Source: CAZPRY01 sp964589175 (GTDB lineage Bacteria; Fidelibacterota; UBA2242). From it: a stretch of 64,000 nucleotides of DNA. The notes under the pieces are model-generated. The model worked only from the letters and a program-made list of their open reading frames with translations, was not told where the DNA came from and did not search any database. Below, one piece after another: positions 54,917 through 63,623 of this stretch. The position numbers were made by a program, and so were the translations under genes. The stretch lies in contig CAZPRY010000010.1 of the NCBI GenBank assembly GCA_964589175.1, forward strand, positions 1 to 64,000, given 5' to 3'. Positions within the stretch are counted from its first letter, which is position 1, and the number at the start of each line of letters is the position of its first letter.

Positions 54917-57253
54917 ATGACGCTGCTGGCAAAATCGGATGGCACGACGCTGTCCGGGCATATCCAGGACTGTCTGACGGTGTATACTGAACTGAAGCGC
55001 TGTTTGCCGCAGTTGCCGGCTACTGCTTGCTGTTCGGATTTCTGGCAATTGCTGTTTATTGCGGTTTATCTGCATGATTTCGGCAAGGCGCACGCGGAGT
55101 TTCAGAAAGAACTGAAGGGGCAGCGGAACGTCTGGAACCATCAGCGTCATGAACTCTACTCAATTCCATTTGTGGACAAAGCAGATATGAGCGAGGCCGG
55201 TCGCATGTTGATCAAACGAGCGATTCTGGGACATCACCGGGATTTCCATTCACTGTTGTTTGAGAAATACAAAACGCCCGAATTACTGGCTGATGAGTGG
55301 AATAACCATTGGCGCGATAAAGGAATGGACTTTCATCCGGAAGACTTTCTTAAGAATATCAGGAGCGGCAGGCTGGATATGACGGAATTGAAAGGACTAC
55401 TGGAATCGATTCCGAATGACGGCAGCCTGCCCGCGATGACAGCGTCGGTCGATCTGATGAATTATCCCCATCCCTACCCCGAAATTGCCGGGAAGTTAGA
55501 AGAACTGAATGTGGAGCAGGACGCGTATTGGCAAAACCTGGTTTTGTGGGGCGCGCTCAAAATTTGCGATCATTATGGGTCTGGGGGTGTGCGGGAACTC
55601 CATTGCCTTAGCCCGTTTCATTTTCGGTTTCTGGATTTCTTAGAAAAACGTCTGAATGACGGCGGAAGCGATTTTCACAGGCACCAGAAGCAATGTTTCG
55701 CGTCTGAGTCCCACTGTCTGCTGATTGCGCCGACCGGTTCGGGTAAGACGGAAGCGGCCGTGGGGTGGTTACGTAGACAGATGGACAAGGACGAAGGACG
55801 GGTCTACTACATTTTGCCCTATACCGCAAGCATCAATGCGATGCACCAGCGGCTGGTGCGGGATATGGATGGAAATGAGGAGTATACCGCATCAACGGCT
55901 GTAGGTGTGCAACATGGAAAACTGACCCAGTACTTGGCGATCCTATCTGAAGCGGAATCGATGGGAGAATGCGATCCGGAACGGGTCGCTCGTATCCGTG
56001 ATGCATTCCGGCGAATGGTGCATCCTCTGAAAGTGATCACGCCTTTTCAGATTCTTAAATACTTTTACGGTGTGAAAGGGTTTGAGATGGGCTTGTCCCA
56101 GCTGGCTGGTGGGCGCTTGATTTTTGATGAAATCCACGCTTATGATACGATTACCTTCGCGCAGATTCTGGAGATGCTGGTGTATGGCATTCGCTTCCTG
56201 AATTTCCGGGTGATGATCATGACCGCAACGCTGCCGTCCTTTATGCTGAAGTTGCTGAAAGAGACGCTCGGTGTGGAAGCAGAAATCCGGGCGGACGATG
56301 AACTATTGCGGGGACTCCGGCGGCACCGAATAGATATACGTGAGGGGGGCATTATGGAACGAGTCCCCGATATTGTAAAGTATCTCGACGAAGGCAAACG
56401 GGTGATCGTGGTCTGCAATACCGTTTTAAATGCTCAGGAAATGATGAGGAAAATCAGTGAACTAGACTGCGTAACCAATAAAGAAGCAGTTCTTTTGCAT
56501 GGTCGTTTTACCGCCGATGATCGTCTGGAAAAGGAGCAGCGTATCCAATCGGACGACACGCGCCTGCTGATCGGGACGCAGGCGATCGAGGTCAGTCTGG
56601 ATATCGATTATGATATCATGGTTACCGAACCGGCTCCGCTAGACGCCCTGCTGCAGCGGTTTGGGCGGGTGAACCGCAGGAACAAGGCCGATGCGCCCTG
56701 TCCGATTATTGTATGTCGGGAAAGGGGCGAACACGATTCCTATATCTATTCACCGGATATCGTTCATAAGACGCTGAAATGTCTGGAAGAGATCAATGTG
56801 CTCAGCGAGGCCGATGTCCAGCGCATGTTGGATGAAGTCTACCCCGGCTTTTCCGAAAAGGATGCCCGGTTATTTGAGGATACCCGCAAATTATTTCGGG
56901 AGGCGATCCGTAACTTGCAGCCTTACAGTTGCCATAAGGAGCGTGAGGAAGAATTCTATGAGCGCTTCGACGGCATCGAGGTGCTTCCGGCGGTTTATTA
57001 TGACCGGTATCGTCATCTTATTGAAGAATTCAATTTTATAAAAGCGGAGCGATTGAAAGTTTCAGTCCGCAAAGGGAGTTACCATCATCTCAAGCAGCAG
57101 GGGCTCATCGAATTTATCCCCATCGATATTGTAAAACGAAGCGGCGATATTCTTCGCAGTACGGTTCTGGTGGCGAAATGTTGCTATACCTCGGAACTCG
57201 GGATGACCCGTGAGCCGGATAAAATTCAAACAGATCAGGGATTTATATGCTGA
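54917..57253 (+). CDS. cas3: Cas3 HD nuclease-helicase
   Basis: A 778-residue protein with both Cas3 domains fused. The HD nuclease (about 1-220) has AVYLHDFGKAHAEF with His53/Asp54 and ILGHHRDFHS. The helicase (about 260-700) has Walker A (APTGSGKTEAA, near 275), DEIH at about 404, MTATLPSFM, and motif VI in LLQRFGRVNRR. It degrades the DNA strand displaced by Cascade. AGGAG precedes ATG 54917. Its end overlaps cas4 by 7 bases. All nuclease and ATPase motifs look intact. Confidence 0.93.
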   Translation: MTLLAKSDGTTLSGHIQDCLTVYTELKRCLPQLPATACCSDFWQLLFIAVYLHDFGKAHAEFQKELKGQRNVWNHQRHELYSIPFVDKADMSEAGRMLIKRAILGHHRDFHSLLFEKYKTPELLADEWNNHWRDKGMDFHPEDFLKNIRSGRLDMTELKGLLESIPNDGSLPAMTASVDLMNYPHPYPEIAGKLEELNVEQDAYWQNLVLWGALKICDHYGSGGVRELHCLSPFHFRFLDFLEKRLNDGGSDFHRHQKQCFASESHCLLIAPTGSGKTEAAVGWLRRQMDKDEGRVYYILPYTASINAMHQRLVRDMDGNEEYTASTAVGVQHGKLTQYLAILSEAESMGECDPERVARIRDAFRRMVHPLKVITPFQILKYFYGVKGFEMGLSQLAGGRLIFDEIHAYDTITFAQILEMLVYGIRFLNFRVMIMTATLPSFMLKLLKETLGVEAEIRADDELLRGLRRHRIDIREGGIMERVPDIVKYLDEGKRVIVVCNTVLNAQEMMRKISELDCVTNKEAVLLHGRFTADDRLEKEQRIQSDDTRLLIGTQAIEVSLDIDYDIMVTEPAPLDALLQRFGRVNRRNKADAPCPIIVCRERGEHDSYIYSPDIVHKTLKCLEEINVLSEADVQRMLDEVYPGFSEKDARLFEDTRKLFREAIRNLQPYSCHKEREEEFYERFDGIEVLPAVYYDRYRHLIEEFNFIKAERLKVSVRKGSYHHLKQQGLIEFIPIDIVKRSGDILRSTVLVAKCCYTSELGMTREPDKIQTDQGFIC

Positions 57254-57741
57254 TGCGAGTGACCGGCACACAAATCGAATACTATTTTTTCTGTCAGCGT
57301 CAGTTGTGGCTCTTCTCCCACCAGTTGAACCGAGAATACGAGTCCGATATTGTCAAGATGGGCAGAGTTATTCACGAGGAGAGTTACGATCGGGAAAAGA
57401 AGGAAATCCGGATCGGCGAGAACCTGGTGCTGGATTTTGCCGATGTGCAGGCGCGGGTGATTCACGAAGTCAAGAAGTCCAACAAGATGGAGCGAGCCCA
57501 TGAATGGCAGTTAAAATATTATCTCTATTGCATGCGGGAATTCGGGATCGAGGATTTCAGTGGCGAACTGAATTATCCAAAATTGCGTAAGACGGTCAAG
57601 GTGGTGTTGACGGACGCGGATATCGCGGAGTTGGAAAAGGTATTGAAAGACATCGCGGCGATCATCGCCGGTACGGTACCCGAAGCGGTGAAGATCAAGC
57701 CCTGCTTGAAGTGCGCCTACTATGAGTATTGTTTTTGTTGA
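57247..57741 (+). CDS. cas4: Cas4 adaptation nuclease
   Basis: A 164-residue RecB-like nuclease of the short Cas4 type. A first Cys in YFFCQRQLW and three more in PCLKCAYYEYCF can hold a 4Fe-4S cluster; VIHEVKKSNKM and HEWQLKYYLYCM are the RecB motifs. Cas4 trims prespacers and fixes their orientation. It overlaps cas3 by 7 bases. Octamer element 4 covers its stop codon, and a foreign gene separates it from cas1. Confidence 0.9.
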   Translation: MLMRVTGTQIEYYFFCQRQLWLFSHQLNREYESDIVKMGRVIHEESYDREKKEIRIGENLVLDFADVQARVIHEVKKSNKMERAHEWQLKYYLYCMREFGIEDFSGELNYPKLRKTVKVVLTDADIAELEKVLKDIAAIIAGTVPEAVKIKPCLKCAYYEYCFC

Positions 57742-57819
57742 ATGGTTAAATGGTTGATTGGTTGATTAGTTTACTGGTTGATTGGTTAAATGGTTGAATC
57801 GTTGATTGGTTGAATGGGC
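57737..57819 (+). repeat. Octamer repeat element 4
   Basis: About ten octamers of TGGTTGAT/TGGTTAAA type, starting at the cas4 stop codon and ending about 35 bases before the four-helix-bundle gene. The TTGCCCGG module is absent. With element 5 in the opposite orientation it brackets that gene. Confidence 0.88.
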
Positions 57820-57853
57820 GGGTTGGAGGGGGTGAAAGGAAGGATTAAAGGTA

Positions 57854-58252
57854 ATGAAAGACAAGAAAGATATCACGGAACTGGAGATTTATCGGAAAGC
57901 GTTGGTTTTTTCCAACCTGATTTGGAATATCAGCTCGAAATGGGGATTTACGGAGAAAAAGACAATCGGTATCCAGCTGGTCCGTGCGGCGGACTCGATA
58001 TCAGCCAATATCGCGGAGGGTTACGGACGATTTCATTTTCGTGAGAATATGACATTTTGTTACTATGCAAGAGGCTCTTTCTATGAGGTCTGTGACTGGG
58101 TGCGCAAGGCGCAAGCGAGGCATCTTCTTTCAGAAAAGGAAATCACTGAGATAGACATCTTTATTGAATGGTTTCCGAGCCGCTTAAATGCGTACATCCA
58201 ATATCTGAAAAAGTGCGCCGCTTCCTCTCCCACTAAACCACTAAACCAGTAA
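57854..58252 (+). CDS. Four-helix-bundle protein, S23 rRNA intervening-sequence (IVP) family
   Basis: A 132-residue helical protein. ELEIYRKALVFSNLIWNI and RAADSISANIAEGYGRF are the signature of the S23/IVP four-helix-bundle family, named for genes found in 23S rRNA intervening sequences and related to the Avd accessory protein of diversity-generating retroelements. Its function is not established. It is not a Cas protein, yet lies between cas4 and cas1. Its last codons (TKPLNQ and the stop) are written in the inverted octamer array. ATG 57854 follows AAAGGTA. Confidence 0.88.
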   Translation: MKDKKDITELEIYRKALVFSNLIWNISSKWGFTEKKTIGIQLVRAADSISANIAEGYGRFHFRENMTFCYYARGSFYEVCDWVRKAQARHLLSEKEITEIDIFIEWFPSRLNAYIQYLKKCAASSPTKPLNQ

Positions 58253-58321
58253 ACGAATAAACCAGTAAACGAATAAACTAATAACCCAATAAACTATTAA
58301 ACTAATAAACCAGTAAACAAA
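58232..58321 (-). repeat. Octamer repeat element 5, inverted
   Basis: Eleven units such as AATAAACC and AGTAAACG, the reverse complement of the TGGTTTAT/TGGTTTAC octamers found elsewhere. It overlaps the 3' end of the four-helix-bundle gene and stops 13 bases before the cas1 start. Confidence 0.88.
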
Positions 58322-58334
58322 TGAGCAACGATCC

Positions 58335-59342
58335 ATGAAACGTGACTACTACATCCTAAACAACGGTCGCCTGAGCCGCAAAGACAACACCCTCTTTTTC
58401 GAGAAATACGGGGAAGACGGCGGCGTCGAAGGCAGGAAACCAATCCCGGTGGAAACCGTGCAAACGCTCTATTGCTTTGGGGAAAACGATTACAACTCGA
58501 AATTCTTCAATTTCCTGTCCGAGCACGGCATTGTATTGCACCAGTTCAATTATTATGGCTTTTATTCGGGGAGCTTTTATCCCCGTGAAAAACTAGTAGC
58601 CGGTGAGCTGTTGGTGCGGCAGGTGCTGGGTTACCAGGATGAAAGTGTGCGCCTGGAGCTGGCGCGGAAATTCATCGAAGCAGCCGCATTCCACATCCTG
58701 CAGAATCTGAAGGAGCGCGAGGTTAACTCGAAGGAGGTCGCGGCAATTCGGCGGGAAATCGAAAAACTTGCGCCCCGCATCGAGACCGCCAAAGACGTTA
58801 CACATGTGATGGCGACGGAGGCGCAAATCCGCAAACTCTACTACGAGAGCTGGGACCATTTCCTGGATTGGGAAGAGCCTTTTGTTAAGCGGACCAAACA
58901 GCCGCCGCAGAATTCATTGAACGCGCTGATTTCGTTTGGCAATTCACTGCTTTATACGGCGGTATTGGCGGAAATCTACCAGACGCAGCTGAATCCAACC
59001 GTCAGTTACCTGCACGAACCGGGCGTGCGGCGCTATTCGCTGGCGCTGGACATCGCCGAAATCTTCAAGCCTTTCCTGGTGGACCGCCTGATCTTTAAAC
59101 TGATTCAGAAAAAAATGCTGAAGCTGGGAAACTTCGACCGTAAACTGAATTTCTGCTACATCGGCGAGGAGGGCGTCAAACTGTTCCTCAAGGAGTGGGA
59201 CGCGCGGCTGAATACGACTGTCAAGCACCGGCAGTTGAACCGCTCGGTGAGTTACCGGCGCCTGATCCGGCTGGAACTCTATAAGCTGATCAAGTTTTTG
59301 ATGGGCGAGAAGGATTATAAACCATTTCATGTGTGGTGGTAG
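58335..59342 (+). CDS. cas1: Cas1 integrase
   Basis: A 335-residue Cas1 of the type I-B group (MKRDYYILNNGRLSRKDNTL). The C-terminal helical domain has NALISFGNSLLYTAVLAEIY, VSYLHEPGVRRYSLALDIAE (the conserved His and following Asp) and a Glu further upstream as metal ligands. With Cas2 it inserts new spacers. ATG 58335 has only a weak ribosome-binding site, perhaps because the inserted element displaced the original one. Octamer element 6 begins 5 bases after its stop. Confidence 0.92.
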   Translation: MKRDYYILNNGRLSRKDNTLFFEKYGEDGGVEGRKPIPVETVQTLYCFGENDYNSKFFNFLSEHGIVLHQFNYYGFYSGSFYPREKLVAGELLVRQVLGYQDESVRLELARKFIEAAAFHILQNLKEREVNSKEVAAIRREIEKLAPRIETAKDVTHVMATEAQIRKLYYESWDHFLDWEEPFVKRTKQPPQNSLNALISFGNSLLYTAVLAEIYQTQLNPTVSYLHEPGVRRYSLALDIAEIFKPFLVDRLIFKLIQKKMLKLGNFDRKLNFCYIGEEGVKLFLKEWDARLNTTVKHRQLNRSVSYRRLIRLELYKLIKFLMGEKDYKPFHVWW

Positions 59343-59346
59343 GGGA

Positions 59347-59433
59347 GTTGAATTGGTTAATTAGTTTAATCGTTTATTGGTTGATTGGTCTATTGGCTGG
59401 CGGGGTGAATCGCAGTGAAGACGGATTGATTGG
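59347..59433 (+). repeat. Octamer repeat element 6
   Basis: Octamers (TGGTTAAT, CGTTTATT and similar), then a diverged module CTGGCGGGGTGAATCGCAGT with GAAGACGG, ending just before the cas2 ribosome-binding site. Confidence 0.8.
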
Positions 59434-59450
59434 AGAAAAAGGAGAGCGTT

Positions 59451-59714
59451 TTGTACTATATTCTGGTGTATGATGTGGAACAGAAGCGGGTGGGTAAGGT
59501 GCATAAACTTCTGAAAGGCTATATGCACTGGATTCAGAACTCCGTATTCGAGGGTGAACTAACCCCGGCAACGCTGCTGGAGGTGAAAAATAAACTGAAG
59601 AAAATCATTAATAAGGAAAAAGATAGTGTGATCATTTTCGAACTGGGTGAGCGCAATTATCGCTCGAAACAGGTTTTGGGACTGGATAAGGCGCCGGTGG
59701 ATGTGTTTTTATAA
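59451..59714 (+). CDS. cas2: Cas2 adaptation protein
   Basis: An 87-residue ferredoxin-fold protein when started at TTG 59451, which has AAAAAGGAGAG just before it and gives the usual Cas2 opening (YYILVYDVEQKRV with the conserved Asp). A longer reading from TTG 59430 adds seven residues from octamer-derived DNA and is less likely. The rest (LLKGYMHWIQNSVFEGEL, VIIFELG) is typical. It bridges two Cas1 dimers. The array leader follows. Confidence 0.88.
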   Translation: MYYILVYDVEQKRVGKVHKLLKGYMHWIQNSVFEGELTPATLLEVKNKLKKIINKEKDSVIIFELGERNYRSKQVLGLDKAPVDVFL

Positions 59715-59716
59715 AA

Positions 59717-59833
59717 TAGTTGATTGGGTGAATAGTTGAATGGTTAATTGGTTTATTGGTTAATTTGTTTTTGGGCCTGCCCGGCGAACCGTAGTGAAAA
59801 CGGATTGATTGGTGCAGCGGATCGTTGATTCTG
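59717..59833 (+). repeat. Octamer repeat element 7
   Basis: Octamers, a CTGCCCGG module with GAACCGTAGTGAAAACGG, and more octamers. It lies between the cas2 stop (59714) and the CRISPR leader. Confidence 0.82.
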
Positions 59834-59933
59834 TAATACTGTCAGGGAGATGCGCTGCAAAATCCTTGCTTTTCCCATAAAAAATGACGTTCTTTGACAT
59901 GGAGATCTTTGATAAACCCTTGTTTTTAGGACG
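59834..59933 (+). promoter_or_regulatory. CRISPR leader
   Basis: The 100 bases between the last octamer element and the first repeat, richer in A and T near the array (TTTGATAAACCC, TTGTTTTTAGGACG). Array promoter and the adaptation signal are expected here because cas2 lies just upstream and the repeat polarity (ATTGAAAC at the right end) makes this the leader side. Confidence 0.6.
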
Positions 59934-61836
59934 GTATAAATCAGACCAATAGTGGAATTGAAACCATGCCTGGGAATCGGCGGATGACGAAGATGTAATC
60001 AGTATAAATCAGACCAATAGTGGAATTGAAACAGGTTCATTTCGCGTTCCTGGGCGATCTCGTCGCTGTATAAATCAGACCAGTAGTGGAATTGAAACTC
60101 ACAGAGATGCTGCATGTTAACCCTTGCATCTCCCGTATAAATCAGACCAGTAGTGGAATTGAAACATTGTCAAGGCACGGCTGGTATTGAATGAGAGTGA
60201 TGGTATAAATCAGACCAGTAGTGGAATTGAAACTAATGATTATACCTGTTAAAATACAAGGATCGTCGGGTATAAATCAGACCAGTAGTGGAATTGAAAC
60301 CTGCGACCGTTTTCTTTCCGATCACGCGGCAGGCTTTCGTATAAATCAGACCAGTAGTGGAATTGAAACCCGCGCGCAACGTCTCGATCTTCTCTCTGTT
60401 ATTCAGTATAAATCAGACCAGTAGTGGAATTGAAACAGGGGAATCTGTACCTGGGGATGGACATCGGGCGGCGCGTATAAATCAGACCAGTAGTGGAATT
60501 GAAACTCTGTAGCGACATAGGTTGTGATTATATATCTGATTCGTATAAATCAGACCAGTAGTGGAATTGAAACCGGCGACGGGATGAACGAGCGCTGCCC
60601 GGACCAGGTATAAATCAGACCAGTAGTGGAATTGAAACTCCCATTGCCAATTCCGCCAAAGTTCTCGATCAGCGGGTATAAATCAGACCAGTAGTGGAAT
60701 TGAAACTGGGAAGCGGAACGACTGGGGTGGCTGCGGTGACGGCTGGTATAAATCAGACCAGTAGTGGAATTGAAACAAACCACCAGGCTACCGGCGAAGA
60801 TCTCCGCGCCCGTATAAATCAGACCAGTAGTGGAATTGAAACTGATAGGGCAATGAGGCCGCCACATGACCGGCAACGTATAAATCAGACCAGTAGTGGA
60901 ATTGAAACAAACCACCAGGCTACCGGCGAAGATCTCCGCGCCCGTATAAATCAGACCAGTAGTGGAATTGAAACTGATAGGGCAATGAGGCCGCCACATG
61001 ACCGGCAACGTATAAATCAGACCAGTAGTGGAATTGAAACACAGGCAACCCATTTACATCGGCTTTCAACATTTGGTATAAATCAGACCAGTAGTGGAAT
61101 TGAAACTACACTGTAAAATCTCCATCGTCAAAATCTCTGTAGTATAAATCAGACCAGTAGTGGAATTGAAACATACCATTATTAAGATTGACAACCTGCC
61201 GTATCTTTAGTATAAATCAGACCAGTAGTGGAATTGAAACGCGGTCTTGCGGCCCAGGACCGGGATCGCATAGCGGTATAAATCAGACCAGTAGTGGAAT
61301 TGAAACTCGCGAAGGAGGCCTTTCGCGCCTGGGGAAAGTCCAGTATAAATCAGACCAGTAGTGGAATTGAAACTGCAATGGTTAGCAAACTTCAGAGAGC
61401 CATTCATCCGTATAAATCAGACCAGTAGTGGAATTGAAACGCATTTTCATTTGTTCCGATAAAGTCACCCTGGATTGTATAAATCAGACCAGTAGTGGAA
61501 TTGAAACAATTTCGGATTGACTTGGCCGCCCAATCTATTGCGTATAAATCAGACCAGCAGTGGAATTGAAACAGTCCAGCGCCCAACGTAAAATTCAAGT
61601 CCGCAATTCGTATAAATCAGACCAGTAGTGGAATTGAAACTAGAAGAATAGGAGAACTTATGTTTGTAGGTTTAGCGTATAAATCAGACCAATAGTGGAA
61701 TTGAAACGGCAATATCTGATATTGAAGCCCAATGCTCTTGCGGTATAAATCAGACCAATAGTGGAATTGAAACTACGCTCCACGGCTTCCTTGCGATTGT
61801 ATGCGCCCTGTATAAATCAGACCAGTAGTGGAATTG
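59934..61836 (+). CRISPR. Type I-B CRISPR array, 28 full repeats plus one truncated
   Basis: The repeat is 31 bp, beginning GTATAAATCAGACC and ending GTGGAATTGAAAC; the last 8 bases (ATTGAAAC) are the usual type I 5' handle. There are 28 spacers of 34-39 bp. Most repeats read CCAGTAG in the middle; the first two (59934, 60002) and the last two full ones (61677, 61743) read CCAATAG, and the one at 61542 reads CCAGCAG. The final repeat at 61810 lacks the last four bases. Spacers 13-14 are repeated exactly as spacers 15-16. The array lies directly after cas2 and its leader, so it belongs to this cas operon. Confidence 0.97.
60777..61040 (+). repeat. 132-bp tandem duplication of a two-spacer unit
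   Basis: 60777-60908 and 60909-61040 are identical: two 35-bp spacers, each followed by a repeat. This is a duplication inside the array rather than new acquisition. Confidence 0.93.
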
Positions 61837-61853
61837 CCCCGCCCAAAGCGGGG
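61837..61853 (+). terminator. Hairpin at the distal end of the array
   Basis: CCCCGC and GCGGGG form a perfect 6-bp stem with a 5-base loop, directly after the truncated last repeat. It may end the array transcript, though no T tract follows. Confidence 0.45.
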
Positions 61854-61898
61854 TTCCGGCTTCGCCTCCAAATTAACCAGTAAACCAGTTAACGAATC
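61845..61898. repeat. 54-bp segment repeated on both sides of the assembly gap, left copy
   Basis: Identical over 54 bases to 62000-62053. Its right part (AACCAGTAAACCAGTTAACG) is made of inverted octamers of the same family seen in the cas operon. Confidence 0.9.
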
Positions 61899-61899
61899 G

Positions 61900-61999
61900 N
61901 NNNNNNNNNNNNNNNNNNNNNNNNNNNNNNNNNNNNNNNNNNNNNNNNNNNNNNNNNNNNNNNNNNNNNNNNNNNNNNNNNNNNNNNNNNNNNNNNNNN
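61900..61999. other. Assembly gap (100 N)
   Basis: Exactly 100 N, the customary size for a gap of unknown length. The flanking 54-bp identity suggests contig ends that meet at, or overlap through, a repeat. Confidence 0.97.
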
Positions 62000-62053
62000 A
62001 AAGCGGGGTTCCGGCTTCGCCTCCAAATTAACCAGTAAACCAGTTAACGAATC
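62000..62053. repeat. 54-bp segment beside the assembly gap, right copy
   Basis: Second copy of the segment at 61845-61898; it begins in the loop of the hairpin found whole on the left side, and the base that follows it differs (A here, G at 61899). Confidence 0.9.
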
Positions 62054-62080
62054 AACCGGCTAATTATTTCATCTTTTAGA

Positions 62081-63388
62081 TCAGGGCGTGTAATAGTCGA
62101 TGACCTCAAATCGGTAGTCGTTTGCCGTGCCGCTGATGGTGAAGACCTGGTAGGGTGTCATCGTATTGCCGGCCGCATCGATGTCGCAGTTGCCGGAAGC
62201 GCCGCTGTAATCGACCGCTCCGCCGGCGACCAGTTGCTTCATCTGCGCCCAGCCATTTGTCGGATTAATGGCTGCGTCCCCGCTTGATTCGGCGTTACAG
62301 ACCGCTGAAATGCTCGTGTTAACAGCCACGCGGTAACCGTCTTCATCGGGTTCGGTGCTCTGTGCGGCCTGTTCCATGGCCAGGGCGAAAATGTAGACGG
62401 CGTCATAGAACTGGGCGTTGAACGAACCGACTGCCTGTCCGTGCAATTCCATGAGTCTGTCGGCAAAATGCAGGTAAGCGGCTGAGCTGGTGTCGGGCGC
62501 CGACATAACGCCGAAGTTCTTGGGGTTGCCGTTGATGGTACCGGTCAGGAGATCGAGCGAATTACTGAACAGGCTTTCGGAATGCAGGGCATCGGTGATC
62601 ATGAAATAGACATTGGCAAAGTTGTGGTCGGAACTGCGCTGGCTAAGACGGGTCAGAAAATCGCCGGCGATACCGGCGTCCAGCATCGAAATAAAAATGG
62701 CTTTGGGATTGCTTGCCAGCAATTGATTGATTTTATTGTCGTAGTCGGGATCGTTGGCTGTAATGTTGATTTCGGCGGAAATTGTTTGCCGGTAATACTC
62801 CTTGAACCGGGCTGCGAGTCCCTCCGAGAAGTTATCGCCTTCCTGAACGGCGATCGCCACGGATTGGATATTATACTGCTCGACCAGGTGATTGAAGGCC
62901 TTGGCCTGCAGGGAATCGGGCGGAACGAGACGCCGGAAATATGGCGAAATACCGGACAGGTTATCCGCCGTAGCGCTGCCTGAAATGAGCGGGTAGAGAT
63001 TATCTTCCGTCATCCAATTAATAATCCCTGCACTGGAAGATGAATAGGCAATGATAAATCCCGCCAGATGGTCGGCGCTTTCGCGGATTTGATCGGCCGC
63101 TGCCGCTGCCGCGACCGCCCGGTCGCTTCCCTCCGAACTGGCGACAATGAGTTCTATCTGATAATTATCGGCGATACCGCCGTTGGCATTGATGTCGGCG
63201 AGGGCGGTTCGGATGGCGTTTTCGCGCAGCGGGCCGTTGTCATTGTCGAGGGGCAAAATAACGCCGAGGCTGATGGTTTTATCGTTTTCGTTAGTGTTTG
63301 AGTTTTCGCATCCGCTCAGAAAGAATACAGCTATCAGTATCATCGGGGGAATGCTTCGAAGAATCCGCATATATTTTGGCCCTTTCAT
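62081..63388 (-). CDS. Branched-chain amino-acid-type ABC substrate-binding lipoprotein
   Basis: A 435-residue periplasmic binding protein of the Leu/Ile/Val (type 1) class. The signal ends in a lipobox (VFFLSGC), then ISLGVILPLDNDNGPLRENA, GFIIAYSSSSAGIIN, the SGSATADNLSG hinge region, and FNAQFYDAVYIFALAMEQA. ATG 63388 after AAAGGAGTC is preferred over 63415. The ligand is not readable; related proteins bind amino acids, amides or urea. No permease or ATPase is visible beside it; the gene on the other side encodes an exporter-like protein. Confidence 0.82.
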   Translation of the reverse strand: MKGPKYMRILRSIPPMILIAVFFLSGCENSNTNENDKTISLGVILPLDNDNGPLRENAIRTALADINANGGIADNYQIELIVASSEGSDRAVAAAAAADQIRESADHLAGFIIAYSSSSAGIINWMTEDNLYPLISGSATADNLSGISPYFRRLVPPDSLQAKAFNHLVEQYNIQSVAIAVQEGDNFSEGLAARFKEYYRQTISAEINITANDPDYDNKINQLLASNPKAIFISMLDAGIAGDFLTRLSQRSSDHNFANVYFMITDALHSESLFSNSLDLLTGTINGNPKNFGVMSAPDTSSAAYLHFADRLMELHGQAVGSFNAQFYDAVYIFALAMEQAAQSTEPDEDGYRVAVNTSISAVCNAESSGDAAINPTNGWAQMKQLVAGGAVDYSGASGNCDIDAAGNTMTPYQVFTISGTANDYRFEVIDYYTP

Positions 63389-63623
63389 TTGACTCCTTTG
63401 TCTGTCGCGCGGCAATCTAAAGAATTATCGGCAATGGGGAAAGGGTTTATGTCGTATTTTGTCCGGTTGGATGAGATCGAGAGTTACCGCAATATTTTGC
63501 CGCATCAGCTGCGATTAAAGCGGACAGCTACCCGACAATAATACGTTGATCCTATCGTGTTCTGTGTTAAATTAAATTGATTTATTCAGAGGAGTTTTAC
63601 TCAAAGAATATTGTGTGTTTCGA
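63389..63623. other. Divergent intergenic region
   Basis: About 235 bases between the binding-protein gene and the exporter-like gene. It is AT-rich near 63540-63620 and should hold promoters for both, but no clear hexamer pair or operator stands out. Confidence 0.4.

Noticed and set aside
60694..61116. Repetitive ORFs across the array (units such as INQTSSGIET)
   Set aside because: They are translations of the CRISPR repeats and spacers, not genes.
59965..61809. Spacers matching genes in this window (self-targeting)
   Set aside because: No match was evident by eye, but I could not run an exhaustive search. A BLASTN search of all 28 spacers against this genome and phage databases would decide.
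61828..62031. ORF running through the N gap
   Set aside because: It is an artefact of translating unknown bases.
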